A stretch of DNA of 64,000 bases from Streptomyces megasporus (GCF_000718985.1 NZ_JODL01000005.1:186001-250000), one strand, 5' to 3'; numbered from the stretch's first letter, positions 30,684 through 39,216 are shown. Numbers and translations: made by a program. The notes: generated from the sequence alone by a model not told the origin.

Positions 30684-31301
30684 TCAGACGTCGTCGCCGA
30701 GCACCGGCTCGGGGAGTGTCCCGGCGTTGTGCTCCAGCAGACGCCAGCCGCGGGCGCCCTCGCCCAGGACGGACCAGCAGCAGTTGGTCAGCCCGCCCAG
30801 AGCCTCCCAGGAGCTCGGCTCCAGGCCGAGGAGACGGCCGATGGTGGTGCGGATGGTGCCGCCGTGGCTGACGACGACCAGGATCCCGCCGTCGGGCAGC
30901 TTCTCGACGTTGCGCTCGACGACCGGCGCCGCGCGGTCGGCCACCTCCGTCTCCAGTTCGCCGCCGCCGCGCCGCACGGGCTCGCCGCGCTTCCACGCGG
31001 CGTACTCCTCGCCGTGGCGCTCCATGATCTCTTCGTGGGTCAGCCCCTGCCAGACGCCCGCGTACGTCTCGCGCAGGCCCTCGTCGTAGGTGACCTGCAG
31101 GCCCGTGACCGCCGCCAGCTCGGCGGCCGTGTCGACGGCCCGCCTCAGGTCGGAGGCGATGATCGCGTCCGGTCCCAGCGCCGCGAGCTGCCGGGCCGCG
31201 CGCCGCGCCTGGGCGACGCCCGTCTCGGTCAGCTCGATGTCCGTCGTGCCCTGGAAACGGCGTTCGAGGTTCCACGCGGTCTGGCCGTGCCGCCACAGCA
31301 C
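30684..31301 (-). CDS. Histidine phosphatase / phosphoglycerate-mutase-like protein
   Basis: A histidine-phosphatase-superfamily enzyme. The catalytic motif LWRHGQTAWN is at the extreme N terminus; the second His is in VVVSHGGTIRTTIG; ASDLRRAVDTA and the acidic YDEGLRETYAGVWQGLT segment complete the site. It may be a broad phosphatase or a glucosyl-phosphoglycerate phosphatase. The start is uncertain: the only standard start in frame is the GTG at 31301, which leaves just two residues before the RHG motif. A CTG at 31337 would add a normal 12-residue N terminus, and that CTG overlaps the rsfS stop as CTGA. It is cotranscribed with rsfS. Confidence 0.85.
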   Translation of the reverse strand: MLWRHGQTAWNLERRFQGTTDIELTETGVAQARRAARQLAALGPDAIIASDLRRAVDTAAELAAVTGLQVTYDEGLRETYAGVWQGLTHEEIMERHGEEYAAWKRGEPVRRGGGELETEVADRAAPVVERNVEKLPDGGILVVVSHGGTIRTTIGRLLGLEPSSWEALGGLTNCCWSVLGEGARGWRLLEHNAGTLPEPVLGDDV

Positions 31302-31333
31302 GACCCGGCGACCGCGTCCCGCCGACTGCCCGT

Positions 31334-31753
31334 TCAGCTCGACTCACCGCCCTCGCGCGCGGCCGCCTCGCCCCCGCCCCGGGTGGCCTTGGCGGCCTCC
31401 GGCAGGTCGATCTCCGGGCAGTCCTTCCAGAGTCGCTCCAGCGCGTAGAAGACCCGCTCCTCGCTGTGCTGGACGTGCACCACGATGTCGACGAAGTCCA
31501 GCAGGACCCAACGGCCCTCGCGCTCGCCCTCGCGGCGCGCGGGCTTGGCGCCCTTCTCCTTCAGGAGGCGCTCCTCGATCTCGTCGACGATCGCCCTGAC
31601 CTGGCGGTCGTTGGGAGCGGAGGCCAACAGGAAGGCATCGGTGATGGCGAGCACATCGCTGACGTCGTACGCGACGATGTCGTGGGCGAGCTTGTCGGCA
31701 GCCGCCTGGGCGGCTGCGTTGATCAGCTCGATGGAGCGGTCCGTGGCGGTCAC
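31334..31753 (-). CDS. rsfS: Ribosomal silencing factor RsfS
   Basis: RsfS binds ribosomal protein uL14 and blocks subunit joining under nutrient limitation. The 139-residue product has the core DIVAYDVSDVLAITDAFLLASAPNDRQVRAI and GRWVLLDFVDIVVHVQHSEER segments, each typical of the family (shown here as landmarks), followed by a Glu/Arg/Gly-rich tail not found in short homologs. The GTG start at 31753 has GGAAAG upstream. It forms an operon with nadD and the LCP gene upstream and the phosphatase downstream, the usual nadD-rsfS-phosphatase order of actinobacteria. Confidence 0.94.
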   Translation of the reverse strand: MTATDRSIELINAAAQAAADKLAHDIVAYDVSDVLAITDAFLLASAPNDRQVRAIVDEIEERLLKEKGAKPARREGEREGRWVLLDFVDIVVHVQHSEERVFYALERLWKDCPEIDLPEAAKATRGGGEAAAREGGESS

Positions 31754-31832
31754 AGGCAGTGCTTTCCGTCGGTGGTCAACAACCCTTCAAGGGTCTCACG
31801 ATCCGCCGCGGACCGGCTCCACGGGCTTCTCG

Positions 31833-33839
31833 TCAGCCGCTCGCCCCCTCGGGGTCGTAGTCCTCGCCGAGCACCACCGTGACGTCGGCGTTCGCCGCGC
31901 CCTTGCCCTTGGCGACCGCCTTCTCGGAGAGGCCGAGCGTCCTGGCCACCTCCTGGGCCTGCCGCTTGTGCTTCTCGTCCGAGTAGGTCACCCGGGTGGC
32001 CGCCTGGGGGGAGTCGGAGGTGCCGGCGCCGACGACGGTGTACCCGCCGTTCACCAGCGCCACCCGGGCGGTGGTCGCCGCGGCCTCGTCCCCGGTGGCG
32101 TCCTTCAGGCTCACGCGCGGGGCGGCGTCCGGATCGGTGTTCCGCACCGTGCCGCCGAGCACGTTCCGCACCAGGCCCTCGCCGGTCTCCTCGCTCAGCG
32201 TGCCGTCCGCCTCCACCGGCAGCAGCTCGGTGGCGTAGTCGCCCTTCTTGGCGTAACCGGCCAGCGGGGCGAGGCTGGCGCCCAGTTGCGACTCCGTCAG
32301 GGACGGGTCGAGGATCTGGGTCAGCGACCTGACCGTCTCGGTGGCGGCCCCCGGGTCGCTGGACATCTTGGCGAGGGTGGCCTGCACCACCTGCCCGAAA
32401 CGGGCGAGCTGCTTCGTCTGCGGCTCGCCGGTGGCCCGGTGGGTGGCGTAGGCGACGGCGGCCCGCCCGTCCAGGTCGCGGTCGGCGCCCTTCTCGACCA
32501 GCGGCTCCTCGCCCTCCTTGGCGCCGGGCACGGTGGTGTCGGCGTCGACGGTGATGCCGCCGACCAGCTCGACCCAGTTCTCCAGGTACGGGGTGTCCAG
32601 TCGCCAGGTGCCCCTGATGTCGGTGCCGAGCAGCAGGCCCAGCGCGTCGCGCGTGGCGGCGGCTCCCTCCGCCTCGAAGACCTTGCCGAGCGTGGTCGCC
32701 CCGCCCGTCCCGCCGGAGGAGGTGACGGCGAGGGAGTTGGGCAGCAGGACGGTGGTTCCCTTGCCCGCCGTCTCGTTGTTGACCAGCAGAACCGTGGAGA
32801 TCTCACCGCCGTCGACCTCGCGCAGGTGGACGACTATCGTCGTGCGCTTCTGGCCGCCGCCCGCCGCCTGTTCCGCCTCCTCGGAGCCGGACAGTCCGGG
32901 CAGTTTGCCCGCGAACCACAGCCAGCCGACGCCGCCCACCAGGACCACGGCCACCGCGACGATCAGGGCGATCGTGCGGTTGCGGCCCCGGCGTTTGGCC
33001 TCCTCGCGCCGCTCGGTGCGGCTCTCGGAGAACTTCAGCCAGTCGATGACGTCCTCGGACTCCTCGTTCTGCTCCTCGATGAAGGAGAACTCCTCCGACC
33101 GGTACTCGCCGTCGGCGTCGTCCGTGCCGTCCCGCTCCGTGCCGCTCGGCGCCCCGGCGGAGGCGGGCACGGTGTCGGGGTCCGGTCGGCCGGGCTCGGT
33201 GCCGTCCCGGCCTTCCCGGGAGTCCCGAGTGCCCTGGGAGTCCTGGAGGGCCCGTGCGCCGTCGGCCGCCCCGTGCCCCTCCTCGTACCAGGGGGCCTGG
33301 GGCTGCTGCGGGATCCAGACGTCCCCCGCGGACCCCGGCGCGTCGGTCGCGGCGGCGGAGCCGTCCCAGGATGCGGTGTACCGCTCCCGGGCGCCGTACC
33401 CGCCGTGTTCCGGGGTCGGGTCCGCTTCGGTCGCCCCCGGAACGGGGGCGTAGGCGTCCGGGGCGTAGGGGCCGGAGGCGTACGGGTCCTGGGGGTACGC
33501 GCCAGGGGTGGGCGTGCCCGAGGCGTAGGGGTCCTGGGCGTACGAGATCTGGGTGTAGGGGTCCTGGGCGTACGAGGTCTGGGGATAGGGATCCTGGGCG
33601 TGGGAACCCTGGGCATAAGGGTCCTGGTCGTAGGAACCCCGGGCGTGGCCGTCGGGGGGGTACGGGGCGTACGGGTCGTACGCGGGCTGCCCTCCGGCTC
33701 CCGGGGCCGGGTACGAGGCGTCGTGGTCCTGCCGCGGCGGGTCGCCGTGGACGGGGCGACCGTACTCGTCGTAACCGTGGATGTGGTCGTTCGCCTGTGG
33801 CGGGTCTCCCAGCCCGTACGGGTCCTGCCGGTCGTTCAC
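31833..33839 (-). CDS. pdtA: LytR-CpsA-Psr (LCP) family protein, PdtA-like
   Basis: A 668-residue single-pass membrane protein. Residues 1-265 are a disordered cytoplasmic region rich in Asp-Pro-Tyr repeats; residues about 289-310 are the membrane helix (TIALIVAVAVVLVGGVGWLW); an LCP-type domain follows (about 330-490) and a LytR_C domain ends the protein. LCP proteins transfer anionic glycopolymers to peptidoglycan. By position (between nadD and rsfS) it corresponds to S. coelicolor SCO2578, which I recall as PdtA, needed for polydiglycosylphosphate in spore walls. The canonical PRD-type catalytic motif is replaced by LPNSL, while THRATGEP..KQLARF is retained. The GTG start has GAGGGG upstream. 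Confidence 0.82.
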   Translation of the reverse strand: MNDRQDPYGLGDPPQANDHIHGYDEYGRPVHGDPPRQDHDASYPAPGAGGQPAYDPYAPYPPDGHARGSYDQDPYAQGSHAQDPYPQTSYAQDPYTQISYAQDPYASGTPTPGAYPQDPYASGPYAPDAYAPVPGATEADPTPEHGGYGARERYTASWDGSAAATDAPGSAGDVWIPQQPQAPWYEEGHGAADGARALQDSQGTRDSREGRDGTEPGRPDPDTVPASAGAPSGTERDGTDDADGEYRSEEFSFIEEQNEESEDVIDWLKFSESRTERREEAKRRGRNRTIALIVAVAVVLVGGVGWLWFAGKLPGLSGSEEAEQAAGGGQKRTTIVVHLREVDGGEISTVLLVNNETAGKGTTVLLPNSLAVTSSGGTGGATTLGKVFEAEGAAATRDALGLLLGTDIRGTWRLDTPYLENWVELVGGITVDADTTVPGAKEGEEPLVEKGADRDLDGRAAVAYATHRATGEPQTKQLARFGQVVQATLAKMSSDPGAATETVRSLTQILDPSLTESQLGASLAPLAGYAKKGDYATELLPVEADGTLSEETGEGLVRNVLGGTVRNTDPDAAPRVSLKDATGDEAAATTARVALVNGGYTVVGAGTSDSPQAATRVTYSDEKHKRQAQEVARTLGLSEKAVAKGKGAANADVTVVLGEDYDPEGASG
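33440..33640. repeat. Imperfect tandem repeats encoding AQDPY units
   Basis: About six in-frame copies of a 30-base unit encode D-P-Y-A-Q/T-x-S-Y/H-A-Q in the cytoplasmic part of the LCP protein (residues about 70-130). Copy number is likely variable between strains. Confidence 0.75.
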
Positions 33840-33852
33840 GACTGCCGCCCCT

Positions 33853-34482
33853 CTAGCCCCTCTGCGCCTGCCCGTCCCGGTACAGCCGGCGTTTGTTGAT
33901 GTAACGCACCACCCCGTCCGGCACCAGATACCAGACGGGATCGCCCTGTGCCACGCGCGCGCGGCAGTCCGTCGAGGAGATCGCCAGCGCCGGCACCTCG
34001 ATCAGGGACACCCCGCCGTCCGGCAGGCCCGGATCGGTCAGGGCGTGTCCCGGACGGGTGACCCCGATGAAGTGGGCGAGCGAGAACAGCTCGTCGACGT
34101 CGCGCCAGGTGAAGATCTGGGCGAGCGCGTCCGCGCCGGTGATGAAGAACAGGTCGGCGTCGGGGTGCAGCGCCCGCAGGTCCCGCAGTGTGTCGATGGT
34201 GTACGTCCGGCCGCCGCGGTCGATGTCGATGCGGCTGACCGAGAACTGCGGGTTGGAGGCGGTGGCGATGACCGTCATCAGATAGCGGTCCTCGGCCGGC
34301 GAGACCTTCTGGTGGCTCTTCTGCCACGGCTGTCCGGTCGGCACGAAGACCACCTCGTCGAGGTCGAACCGGGCCGCCACCTCGCTCGCCGCGACCAGGT
34401 GCCCGTGATGGATCGGGTCGAACGTCCCGCCCATCACGCCCAGTCGCCGCTTACCGGCTCCGGGCACTATGTGCTCTCCCAT
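33853..34482 (-). CDS. nadD: Nicotinate-nucleotide adenylyltransferase
   Basis: NadD makes nicotinic acid adenine dinucleotide from NaMN and ATP in NAD synthesis. The 209-residue product has the nucleotidyltransferase motif [10 protein letters not shown] near the N terminus and [10 protein letters not shown] near the C terminus (the ISSTxIR motif). The start is ATG 34482, eight bases after a TAAGGT hexamer; the frame open to 34647 is not coding. The downstream LCP gene begins 13 bases after its stop, and rsfS follows, forming the nadD-LCP-rsfS unit. Confidence 0.95.
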   Translation of the reverse strand: MGEHIVPGAGKRRLGVMGGTFDPIHHGHLVAASEVAARFDLDEVVFVPTGQPWQKSHQKVSPAEDRYLMTVIATASNPQFSVSRIDIDRGGRTYTIDTLRDLRALHPDADLFFITGADALAQIFTWRDVDELFSLAHFIGVTRPGHALTDPGLPDGGVSLIEVPALAISSTDCRARVAQGDPVWYLVPDGVVRYINKRRLYRDGQAQRG

Positions 34483-34534
34483 GCGTGCCGACCTTAGCCG
34501 TCCGACGTCCGCTCCGCCGCCGTGGCGCCGGACC

Positions 34535-34696
34535 TCAGCGGTCCCGGTTGAAGCGGGTGGTGATCCACAACAGGATGAGCAGCACCAGCAGCGCGCTGCC
34601 GCCGGTGACGAGCGGGTCGGGGCCGTGACCACCGCCGTTCTCGGCACCGGAGGAGGCGAGGAGGGCGAGGGTGTGCGCGGTCTCGGGCAGCTTCAT
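34535..34696 (-). CDS. Small single-pass membrane protein upstream of nadD
   Basis: A 53-residue frame starting [20 protein letters not shown], with a Gly-rich stretch and one C-terminal membrane helix ([15 protein letters not shown]) ending in NRDR. TAGGTT lies 9 bases before the ATG (34706-34711), so the transcript would have almost no leader. The hydrophobic profile and stop position are sensible and a small membrane ORF occurs here in related genomes as I recall. No function is known. It ends 52 bases before the nadD start. Confidence 0.68.
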   Translation of the reverse strand: MKLPETAHTLALLASSGAENGGGHGPDPLVTGGSALLVLLILLWITTRFNRDR

Positions 34697-34760
34697 CGTC
34701 GGCAGAACCTATCCGGGGTAGGAACGGACACTTGAGCCACATCGTAAGCGGGGTGGGTCC

Positions 34761-34789
34761 TGTGACTCGCGGCACCCACCACCTAGGGT
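34761..34789 (+). promoter_or_regulatory. Probable promoter of the M48 protease gene
   Basis: TGTGAC (34761-34766), 17-base spacer, TAGGGT (34784-34789): a good match to the Streptomyces vegetative consensus. Transcription would start near 34796, leaving a 44-base leader. Confidence 0.6.
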
Positions 34790-34795
34790 GGTGGG
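34775..34795. promoter_or_regulatory. 9-bp inverted repeat overlapping the -10 of the M48 protease promoter
   Basis: CCCACCACC, three bases, GGTGGTGGG. The repeat spans the -10 hexamer and the spacer end, the position of a repressor operator. Confidence 0.5.
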
Positions 34796-34839
34796 CGACA
34801 AGGGGGACGGGCCCGAACGAGACCCGCAGGGGGCGGAGA

Positions 34840-35913
34840 ATGACAGACGCCAACGGCAGCACCGAACACCTTCCCGGCCGCAACAGGCGGCGTTTCCCCG
34901 GGATCTCCTCGCGGGCGTACGAGCACCCCGCGGACCGTTCGGCACTGGTGGCACTGCGCAAGCTGAGCGGATTCGACACGGCTTTCAAGGCGCTGAGCGG
35001 GCTGCTGCCCGAGCGCAGCCTGCGCCTGCTGTTCCTGTCCGACTCGGTGCGGGTGGACGACGACCAGTTCGCCCACCTGTACGCCATGCTGCGGGACGCC
35101 TGCTACATCCTGGACCTGGAGAAGGTCCCGCCGATGTACGTCACGCAGGACCCGAAGCCCAACGCCATGTGCATCGGCATGGACGAGCCGATCATCGTGG
35201 TGACGACCGGGCTGATCGAGCTGCTGGACGAGGAGGAGATGCGGGCGGTCATCGGCCACGAGGTCGGTCACGCCCTGTCCGGGCACTCGGTCTACCGCAC
35301 CATCCTGCTGTTCCTGACGGGCCTGGCCGCCAAGGTGGCGTGGATCCCGCTGGGCAGCGTGGCGATCATGGCGGTCGTGACGGCGCTGCGCGAGTGGTTC
35401 CGCAAGTCGGAGCTGTCGGCGGACCGGGCCGGTCTGCTGGTCGGCCAGGACCTCCGGGCGTCGATGCGGGGCCTGATGAAGATCGCGGGCGGCAACCACC
35501 TCCACGAGATGAACGTGGACGCGTTCCTGAAGCAGGCCGACGAGTACGAGGCCGCCGGCGACCTGCGCGACTCCGTCCTGAAGATCCTCAACGTGCTGCC
35601 GCGCAGCCACCCCTTCACCACCGTGCGCGCCGCGGAACTGCGCAAGTGGGCCGCGAGCCGCGACTACCAGCGGATCATGGACGGGCACTACGACCGGCGC
35701 GAGGACGACAAGGAGGCCTCGGTCTACGAGTCGTTCCGGCAGTCCGCGAGCCACTACTCCGAGACCGTGCGCACCAGCAAGGACCCGCTCATGGGCCTCC
35801 TCCGGGACCTCGGCGACGGAGCCGGGGACCTGGGCGGGAAACTGCGCGACCGCTTCACCGGACGCCAGGGCGGCCGGGAGGCCGGCGGCTCTACGGGCTC
35901 GGCTGCGAGCTAG
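34840..35913 (+). CDS. M48-family membrane-associated zinc metalloprotease
   Basis: A 357-residue peptidase with HEVGH at residues 140-144 (zinc ligands and catalytic Glu) and the downstream SELSADRAGLL element supplying the third ligand. A hydrophobic stretch (about 152-185) may associate with the membrane. M48 proteases (HtpX-like) degrade misfolded membrane or secreted proteins. ATG 34840 has GGCGGAGA upstream. It converges with the membrane protein gene at 35891-36946, overlapping it by 23 bases. Confidence 0.88.
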   Translation: MTDANGSTEHLPGRNRRRFPGISSRAYEHPADRSALVALRKLSGFDTAFKALSGLLPERSLRLLFLSDSVRVDDDQFAHLYAMLRDACYILDLEKVPPMYVTQDPKPNAMCIGMDEPIIVVTTGLIELLDEEEMRAVIGHEVGHALSGHSVYRTILLFLTGLAAKVAWIPLGSVAIMAVVTALREWFRKSELSADRAGLLVGQDLRASMRGLMKIAGGNHLHEMNVDAFLKQADEYEAAGDLRDSVLKILNVLPRSHPFTTVRAAELRKWAASRDYQRIMDGHYDRREDDKEASVYESFRQSASHYSETVRTSKDPLMGLLRDLGDGAGDLGGKLRDRFTGRQGGREAGGSTGSAAS

Positions 35914-36946
35914 GGGACAGCGTTCCGCACAGCGGGGTGTTCCCGCCGTGCCGGTCGTAGGGGTCGGTGGCGGCCGGGCGGTCGTCACCGGCCGTCTGCC
36001 CGGCCGTCAGGGGGCTCAGCGCCTCGTGGGAGCGGGCGCCGCAGGACATGGGCCCGGCCCGCACCGTGGCCCGCTCCACCACCACCTGCTGGTCGCGCAG
36101 GTTGCCGCGGTCGAAGCTCAGCACCAGCTCGCGCCGCACCGTGAACAGCGAGGCGGCGCCGCCGCCGGCGGCGGGACGGACGGCGTAGACGAAGACGTGG
36201 TCGGTGCGGACCTCCAGCACGTCGGAGCCCGCCTCCCGGACCGCCATCGTGCCGCGCACCCGCACCCCGTCGCCGGTCGGACCGGCGCGGCGCGGGTCGA
36301 AGCGCACCAGCCAGCCGGTCGCCGCGTGCCGGCCGTCGGCGGCGGGCCGCTCCAGGCTGCGGTCGAACTGGGGGTGCTGGGTCGGATCGATCATTATCCG
36401 CACCGGGCGCGCGGTGCCCCCGTCGAGCACCTCCGGGTTGAGGGAGCTCTCGACGAGGTACTCCTTGGCGGTGGTCAGGGCGGCGAGCACCTGCGTCTCG
36501 GTGAAGTGGGGGGTGCTGCGCACGGGGGGCAGCGTCACCCCGGCGGCGCCGACGTGGAACTCCGCGGCCGGGCTGCGCGCGAACAGTCGGTCGGGCTCTC
36601 CGCCGGGCACCTTCCCCCTCGGTTCGAGCGGGACCACCGTGCTGCTCAGCGGCTCCCGGCGCGGCGCGTTCGAGGGCGGGGAGGAGCCGTTCAGGTTCAT
36701 GTGGATCGCCGTGCCGAAGGCGATCACGAGCAGGAGCACCAGGACGACGCCCTGCCACGGCACCCCGCGCAGTGGCCGGGGCGGCAGGGAACGCACCGGG
36801 TGTTCGTGGTCCACCAGCCGTTCCCGCGCGGAGAACTCCTGGAGGCGGGCAGCCCTGACGAACGACTCGTCGAAGACGGTCGATCGGTACTCGTCGTCGC
36901 CACCGCCCGGAACACCCTCGGGCGGCAGGCCTCCAGGCCCGGCCAT
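35891..36946 (-). CDS. Single-pass membrane protein with VFDESFVRAA module (paralog A)
   Basis: A 351-residue protein of unknown function. The cytoplasmic N terminus carries VFDESFVRAARLQEFSARER at residues 24-43; residues about 66-85 form one membrane helix (GVVLVLLLVIAFGTAIHMNL); the remaining 265 residues would lie outside the cell and form a mixed alpha/beta domain with two Cys. The neighbouring gene at 37034 has the same N-terminal module and topology but a different exterior. TACCCT lies exactly 6 bases before the ATG, so the message is probably leaderless. By gene order it resembles S. coelicolor SCO2583. Confidence 0.78.
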   Translation of the reverse strand: MAGPGGLPPEGVPGGGDDEYRSTVFDESFVRAARLQEFSARERLVDHEHPVRSLPPRPLRGVPWQGVVLVLLLVIAFGTAIHMNLNGSSPPSNAPRREPLSSTVVPLEPRGKVPGGEPDRLFARSPAAEFHVGAAGVTLPPVRSTPHFTETQVLAALTTAKEYLVESSLNPEVLDGGTARPVRIMIDPTQHPQFDRSLERPAADGRHAATGWLVRFDPRRAGPTGDGVRVRGTMAVREAGSDVLEVRTDHVFVYAVRPAAGGGAASLFTVRRELVLSFDRGNLRDQQVVVERATVRAGPMSCGARSHEALSPLTAGQTAGDDRPAATDPYDRHGGNTPLCGTLSPSSQPSP

Positions 36947-36952
36947 ACGGTC

Positions 36953-36958
36953 AGGGTA
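36953..36958 (-). promoter_or_regulatory. -10 hexamer TACCCT before paralog A
   Basis: TACCCT, six bases, ATG at 36946 (minus strand). Confidence 0.5.
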
Positions 36959-37033
36959 GGTCGGCGAAAGGCACCCTAAACGCCCCGATGGGCCGTAAGT
37001 TCGGAAAGTGCGAAGTGGAGTCCTCCGGGCGGC

Positions 37034-37774
37034 CTAGCGGGTGTCGGCCAGGGGGGTCGGCGGGGCCTCGACGGACACCGGCCACGGCGTGGCGTGGTGG
37101 GCGGAGGACGTCGCGTACCGGCCGGACAGCGAGGGGAACGCCCCGGAGGACCGTCCGCCCGACGGGGTGTCCACGTCGGTGGACGCGGGCGGGGGCGTGG
37201 GGGTCTGCTGCCGGTACTGGCCGCCGGCGCCCCGGTGGAGGGCCGCGAAGGCCATCGCCACGATCCCGACGCCCATCACCACGGCGAGCACCCAGGCGAC
37301 CGGCCGCTGCCAGCGCACATGGCCCCGGTAGGGACGGAAGACGGGGGCGCGCGGGTCGTCCCGCGGGTCCGGGTCCTCGTTGTAGCCGAGGTAACCGGCG
37401 TCCTCCGGGTACTCCGCGTCCTCGACGTACTCGATGTACTCGACGCGGTCCGCGTACTCCACACGCCCGTACCGGTACCTGCCGTACCGGTCGTCGTCCT
37501 CGTCCGGGTCGTCGTGGTCCTGCTCGGCGCCCTCCGGGGTCTGCCGGCGCCCGTGGCCGTACAGGTCGTCGTGCGCGAGCGCCGACTCCGTCTCGGCAGG
37601 GGACTGGGCGGCGGCGAGTATGCGCTCGGCGGCGCTGGGCTCGCGGATCAGGGCGGCCCGTACGAAGGACTCGTCGAAGACCACGGAGGCGAACGCGTCG
37701 TCCGCCGCCGTGCGGTCGCGATCGTCGGGCTCCTCGCCGTTCTGGAACGGCCTGCCCCCCACATCGTCCGGCAC
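37034..37774 (-). CDS. Single-pass membrane protein with VFDESFVRAA module (paralog B)
   Basis: A 246-residue protein of unknown function. VFDESFVRAALIREPSAAER occupies residues 32-51, followed by a very acidic, Tyr/Glu/Asp-rich linker (about 60-150), a membrane helix (VAWVLAVVMGVGIVAMAFAAL, about 160-180) and a short Pro/Ser/Thr-rich exterior. By position next to proA it corresponds to S. coelicolor SCO2584, which I recall being reported to interact with the Mre spore-wall complex; treat that as a lead. The start is GTG 37774, with TACGCT 6 bases upstream. Confidence 0.76.
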   Translation of the reverse strand: MPDDVGGRPFQNGEEPDDRDRTAADDAFASVVFDESFVRAALIREPSAAERILAAAQSPAETESALAHDDLYGHGRRQTPEGAEQDHDDPDEDDDRYGRYRYGRVEYADRVEYIEYVEDAEYPEDAGYLGYNEDPDPRDDPRAPVFRPYRGHVRWQRPVAWVLAVVMGVGIVAMAFAALHRGAGGQYRQQTPTPPPASTDVDTPSGGRSSGAFPSLSGRYATSSAHHATPWPVSVEAPPTPLADTR

Positions 37775-37780
37775 GGCACC

Positions 37781-37786
37781 AGCGTA
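37781..37786 (-). promoter_or_regulatory. -10 hexamer TACGCT before paralog B
   Basis: TACGCT, six bases, GTG at 37774 (minus strand). Confidence 0.5.
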
Positions 37787-37851
37787 GACCGGTCGGAGCG
37801 GTTTGGGCAGGGACAGCGGCGATTCGCCTGGTACCGGCTGGTCCGTTCCGC

Positions 37852-39129
37852 TCAGCCGCGCACGTGGCCGTCGCCCGTGACCACGTACTTCGTCGAGGTC
37901 AGCTCCGGCAGGCCCATGGGACCGCGGGCGTGGAGCTTCTGGGTGGAGATGCCGATCTCCGCGCCGAAGCCGAACTGGCCGCCGTCCGTGAAACGGGTGG
38001 AGGCGTTGACCATGACGGCGCTGGAGTCCACCAGGGAGACGAAGCGGCGGGCCGCGGCGGTGTCCGCGGTGACGATGGCCTCGGTGTGGCCGGAGGACCA
38101 GCGGCGGATGTGGTCCACGGCGGCGTCCAGGGAGGGCACGACGGCGGCGGCGATGTCGTACGAGAGGTACTCGGTCTCCCAGTCCTCCTCGCCGGCGGGG
38201 AGCACCCGCACGCCCGCGGCCTCACCGGCCTTCGCCCAGGTCTCGTCGCCGTGGACGGTGACCCCGGCCTTCTCCAGGGCGGCCAGGGCGCGCGGCAGGA
38301 AGGCGTCGGCGATGCCGGCGTGCACCAGCACGGTCTCGGCGGCGTTGCAGACGCTGGGGCGCTGGGCCTTGGCGTTGATCAGGATGTCCACGGCCGTGTC
38401 GAGGTCGGCGCGCTCGTCCACGTAGACGTGGCAGTTGCCGGTACCGGTCTCGATGACCGGGACGGTGGACTCCTCCACCACCGTCCTGATCAGGGAGGCG
38501 CCGCCGCGCGGAATCAGCACGTCGACCAGGCCGCGGGCGCGCATCAGCTCCTTGACGCTGTCGCGGCTCTCGCCGGGCACGAGCTGGACGGCGTCGGCCG
38601 GCAGACCGGCGGAGACCACCGCGTCGCGCACCACGGCGACCAGGGCCGTGTTGGAGGAGTACGCGGAGGAGGAGCCGCGCAGCAGCACCGCGTTGCCGGT
38701 CTTCAGACACAGGGCGGCGGCGTCCACGGTGACGTTGGGCCGGGCCTCGTAGATGATCCCGACCACACCGAGCGGCACCCGCACCTGGCGCAGTTCCAGG
38801 CCGTTGGGGAGGGTGGAGCCGCGGACGACCTCGCCGACCGGGTCGGGCAGGGCCACCACGTCGCGCACGTCGGAGGCGATCGCGGCGATCCGCTCGGGAG
38901 TGAGGGTGAGGCGGTCGATCATCGCCTCCGAGGTGCCGGCCGCGCGGGCCTTCTCCACGTCGACGGTGTTGGCCGTGACGATCTCCTCCGCGCGGGCCGT
39001 GAGCGCGTCGGCGATCGCGAGCAGAGCGCCGTCCCGCGCGGAGCGCGGCAGCGGGGCGAGCGCGGTGGCCGCCTCCTTCGCACGGCGGGCGGTCTCCAGG
39101 ACGGGCGAGGTCTGCGATGCGCGGCTCAT
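37852..39129 (-). CDS. proA: Gamma-glutamyl phosphate reductase
   Basis: ProA reduces glutamate-5-phosphate to glutamate semialdehyde with NADPH, the second step of proline synthesis. The 425-residue protein has [20 protein letters not shown] near the middle, the catalytic Cys in [15 protein letters not shown] and the C-terminal [19 protein letters not shown] signature. The start is ATG 39129, with TAGGCT 7 bases upstream, so it probably has its own leaderless promoter. proB lies upstream on the same strand, separated by a small gene and intergenic palindromes. Confidence 0.96.
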   Translation of the reverse strand: MSRASQTSPVLETARRAKEAATALAPLPRSARDGALLAIADALTARAEEIVTANTVDVEKARAAGTSEAMIDRLTLTPERIAAIASDVRDVVALPDPVGEVVRGSTLPNGLELRQVRVPLGVVGIIYEARPNVTVDAAALCLKTGNAVLLRGSSSAYSSNTALVAVVRDAVVSAGLPADAVQLVPGESRDSVKELMRARGLVDVLIPRGGASLIRTVVEESTVPVIETGTGNCHVYVDERADLDTAVDILINAKAQRPSVCNAAETVLVHAGIADAFLPRALAALEKAGVTVHGDETWAKAGEAAGVRVLPAGEEDWETEYLSYDIAAAVVPSLDAAVDHIRRWSSGHTEAIVTADTAAARRFVSLVDSSAVMVNASTRFTDGGQFGFGAEIGISTQKLHARGPMGLPELTSTKYVVTGDGHVRG

Positions 39130-39136
39130 GCCCGCA

Positions 39137-39142
39137 AGCCTA
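39137..39142 (-). promoter_or_regulatory. -10 hexamer TAGGCT before proA
   Basis: TAGGCT, seven bases, ATG at 39129 (minus strand), so proA need not depend on the proB promoter. Confidence 0.5.
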
Positions 39143-39216
39143 GCCAGGCCCGGGACGGTGCCCGGCGGAAAGTCCGCAGTGCGAGACGGAGACGAGGTGC
39201 TCCGACGAGGTGATCC

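Noticed and set aside
36947..37033. Possible small gene between the two VFDESFVRAA proteins
   Set aside because: The gap is 87 bases and holds the promoter of paralog A; no frame with a start and plausible composition.
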